In this document: positions 6,133-6,441 of the stretch, piece by piece
How positions within the stretch are numbered: position 1 is the first letter of the stretch
How the letters are laid out: each line of letters begins with the position of its first letter
NCBI GenBank assembly: GCA_013331535.1
Contig: DUGF01000016.1
Span: 1 to 6,441 of the forward strand
Length of the DNA: 6,441 bases
Reading direction: 5' to 3'
From: Microcaldota archaeon
GTDB taxonomy: Archaea; Micrarchaeota; Micrarchaeia; Anstonellales; Bilamarchaeaceae
Program-made: the position numbers and the translations under genes
The notes under the pieces: generated by a model
Databases searched by the model: none
Seen by the model: the letters and a program-made list of their open reading frames with translations, nothing else
What the model was told of the DNA's origin: nothing

Positions 6133-6441
6133 TTATTTATTTAAACAAATATCCGAATACCAAGCCTCAACCTTACCATGATTGCGGTCGGCGTTGGTTT
6201 GAATACCTACGTAAATAATTTTCGGCGGTTCTTCCCCGAATTCCTGCATATAGTCCTGATAATGGTTCACCTTGTAACTGAGCCATTTGTCTGCATCCTG
6301 CGCTCCACTCTGTATGACAATCATTTTTGCTTTGGCTTCACAGGGATTATCGAACCGCTCTCCCACCGACAGGTTATTTCCATACACGTAGATTAATATC
6401 CTGTATGAGTATGGTACGGAGAGAAACGTCTTGCCATACAC
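6133..6441 (-). CDS. DUF3047-like protein, C-terminal part (5' end outside window)
   Basis: There are 102 codons to the window edge, ending in tandem TAA stops. The GTG at the edge is probably internal, because the reading frame is open to the last base. The visible part reads as the end of the DUF3047 family: an IYVYGNNLSVG strand (about residues 17-27), then KMIVIQSG, a segment ending YQDYMQEFGEEPP, then IIYVGIQTNADRN and a terminal EAWYSDI. Family members typically show WAN..PVG, KMIVVxSG, FGEEPP, GxAIMTDxDN and YGDI in this order. The function of the family is unknown; many members appear to be exported, but the N-terminus needed to judge that is missing. It is convergent with the signalling operon and separated from it by the intron relic, so it is probably unrelated functionally. 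Confidence 0.72.
   Translation of the reverse strand: MYGKTFLSVPYSYRILIYVYGNNLSVGERFDNPCEAKAKMIVIQSGAQDADKWLSYKVNHYQDYMQEFGEEPPKIIYVGIQTNADRNHGKVEAWYSDICLNK

Noticed and set aside
6178..6396. + strand ORF of 72 codons
   Set aside because: It is antisense to the DUF3047-like frame, which carries the recognisable family motifs.

Overview
The window reads as one signal-transduction operon on the + strand (156-5814), with a repeat-rich scar inside it, followed by an antisense relic of a group II intron and the 3' part of a convergent gene. By hand count GC is about 30-60% depending on the module. The mix of a MEDS-domain PAS histidine kinase, an Rcp1-type receiver, a REC-PAS-GGDEF-EAL protein, degenerate 7-bp repeats and a four-helix-bundle (S23/Avd family) gene remnant fits a large, repeat-rich genome of an environmental Gram-negative bacterium. 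Brocadiales-type Planctomycetota, Nitrospirota or Desulfobacterota are possible. This assignment is inference from gene content; no rRNA or other marker gene is present.

Layout: 1-27 is a perfect inverted repeat, followed by an AT-rich leader to 155. At 156-2549 lies a soluble MEDS-PAS-PAS-PAS histidine kinase. The gap 2550-2742 holds an 18-bp palindrome overlapping the kinase stop codon, tandem degenerate heptamers, a 20-codon remnant of a four-helix-bundle protein gene, and more heptamers. A single-domain Rcp1-like response regulator occupies 2743-3216, and its first ~13 residues look repeat-derived. At 3223-5814, six bases further on and with a strong ribosome binding site, is a REC-PAS-PAS-GGDEF-EAL protein. 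Between about 5818 and 6055, on the - strand, is a truncated group II intron RNA core that abuts the stop codon of the third gene. At 6133-6441, on the - strand, is the C-terminal part of a DUF3047-like protein that runs off the window.

Likely working model (inference): the cytoplasmic kinase integrates signals through its MEDS and PAS domains, autophosphorylates on His588, and passes phosphate to the stand-alone receiver (Asp76), to the N-terminal receiver of the c-di-GMP protein (Asp57), or to both. The output would be a change in c-di-GMP. The third protein has AGDEF in place of GGDEF with an intact RxxD inhibitory site. Its EAL domain keeps nearly all signature residues but has Ser in place of the Asp of the KxD motif, so its net activity cannot be assumed.

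The most notable observations are the decayed heptamer-flanked four-helix-bundle cassette that appears to have rewritten the start of a neighbouring gene, the sharp base-composition steps at recurring 'TERK' linkers that suggest PAS module exchange, the atypical c-di-GMP active sites, and the intron relic.
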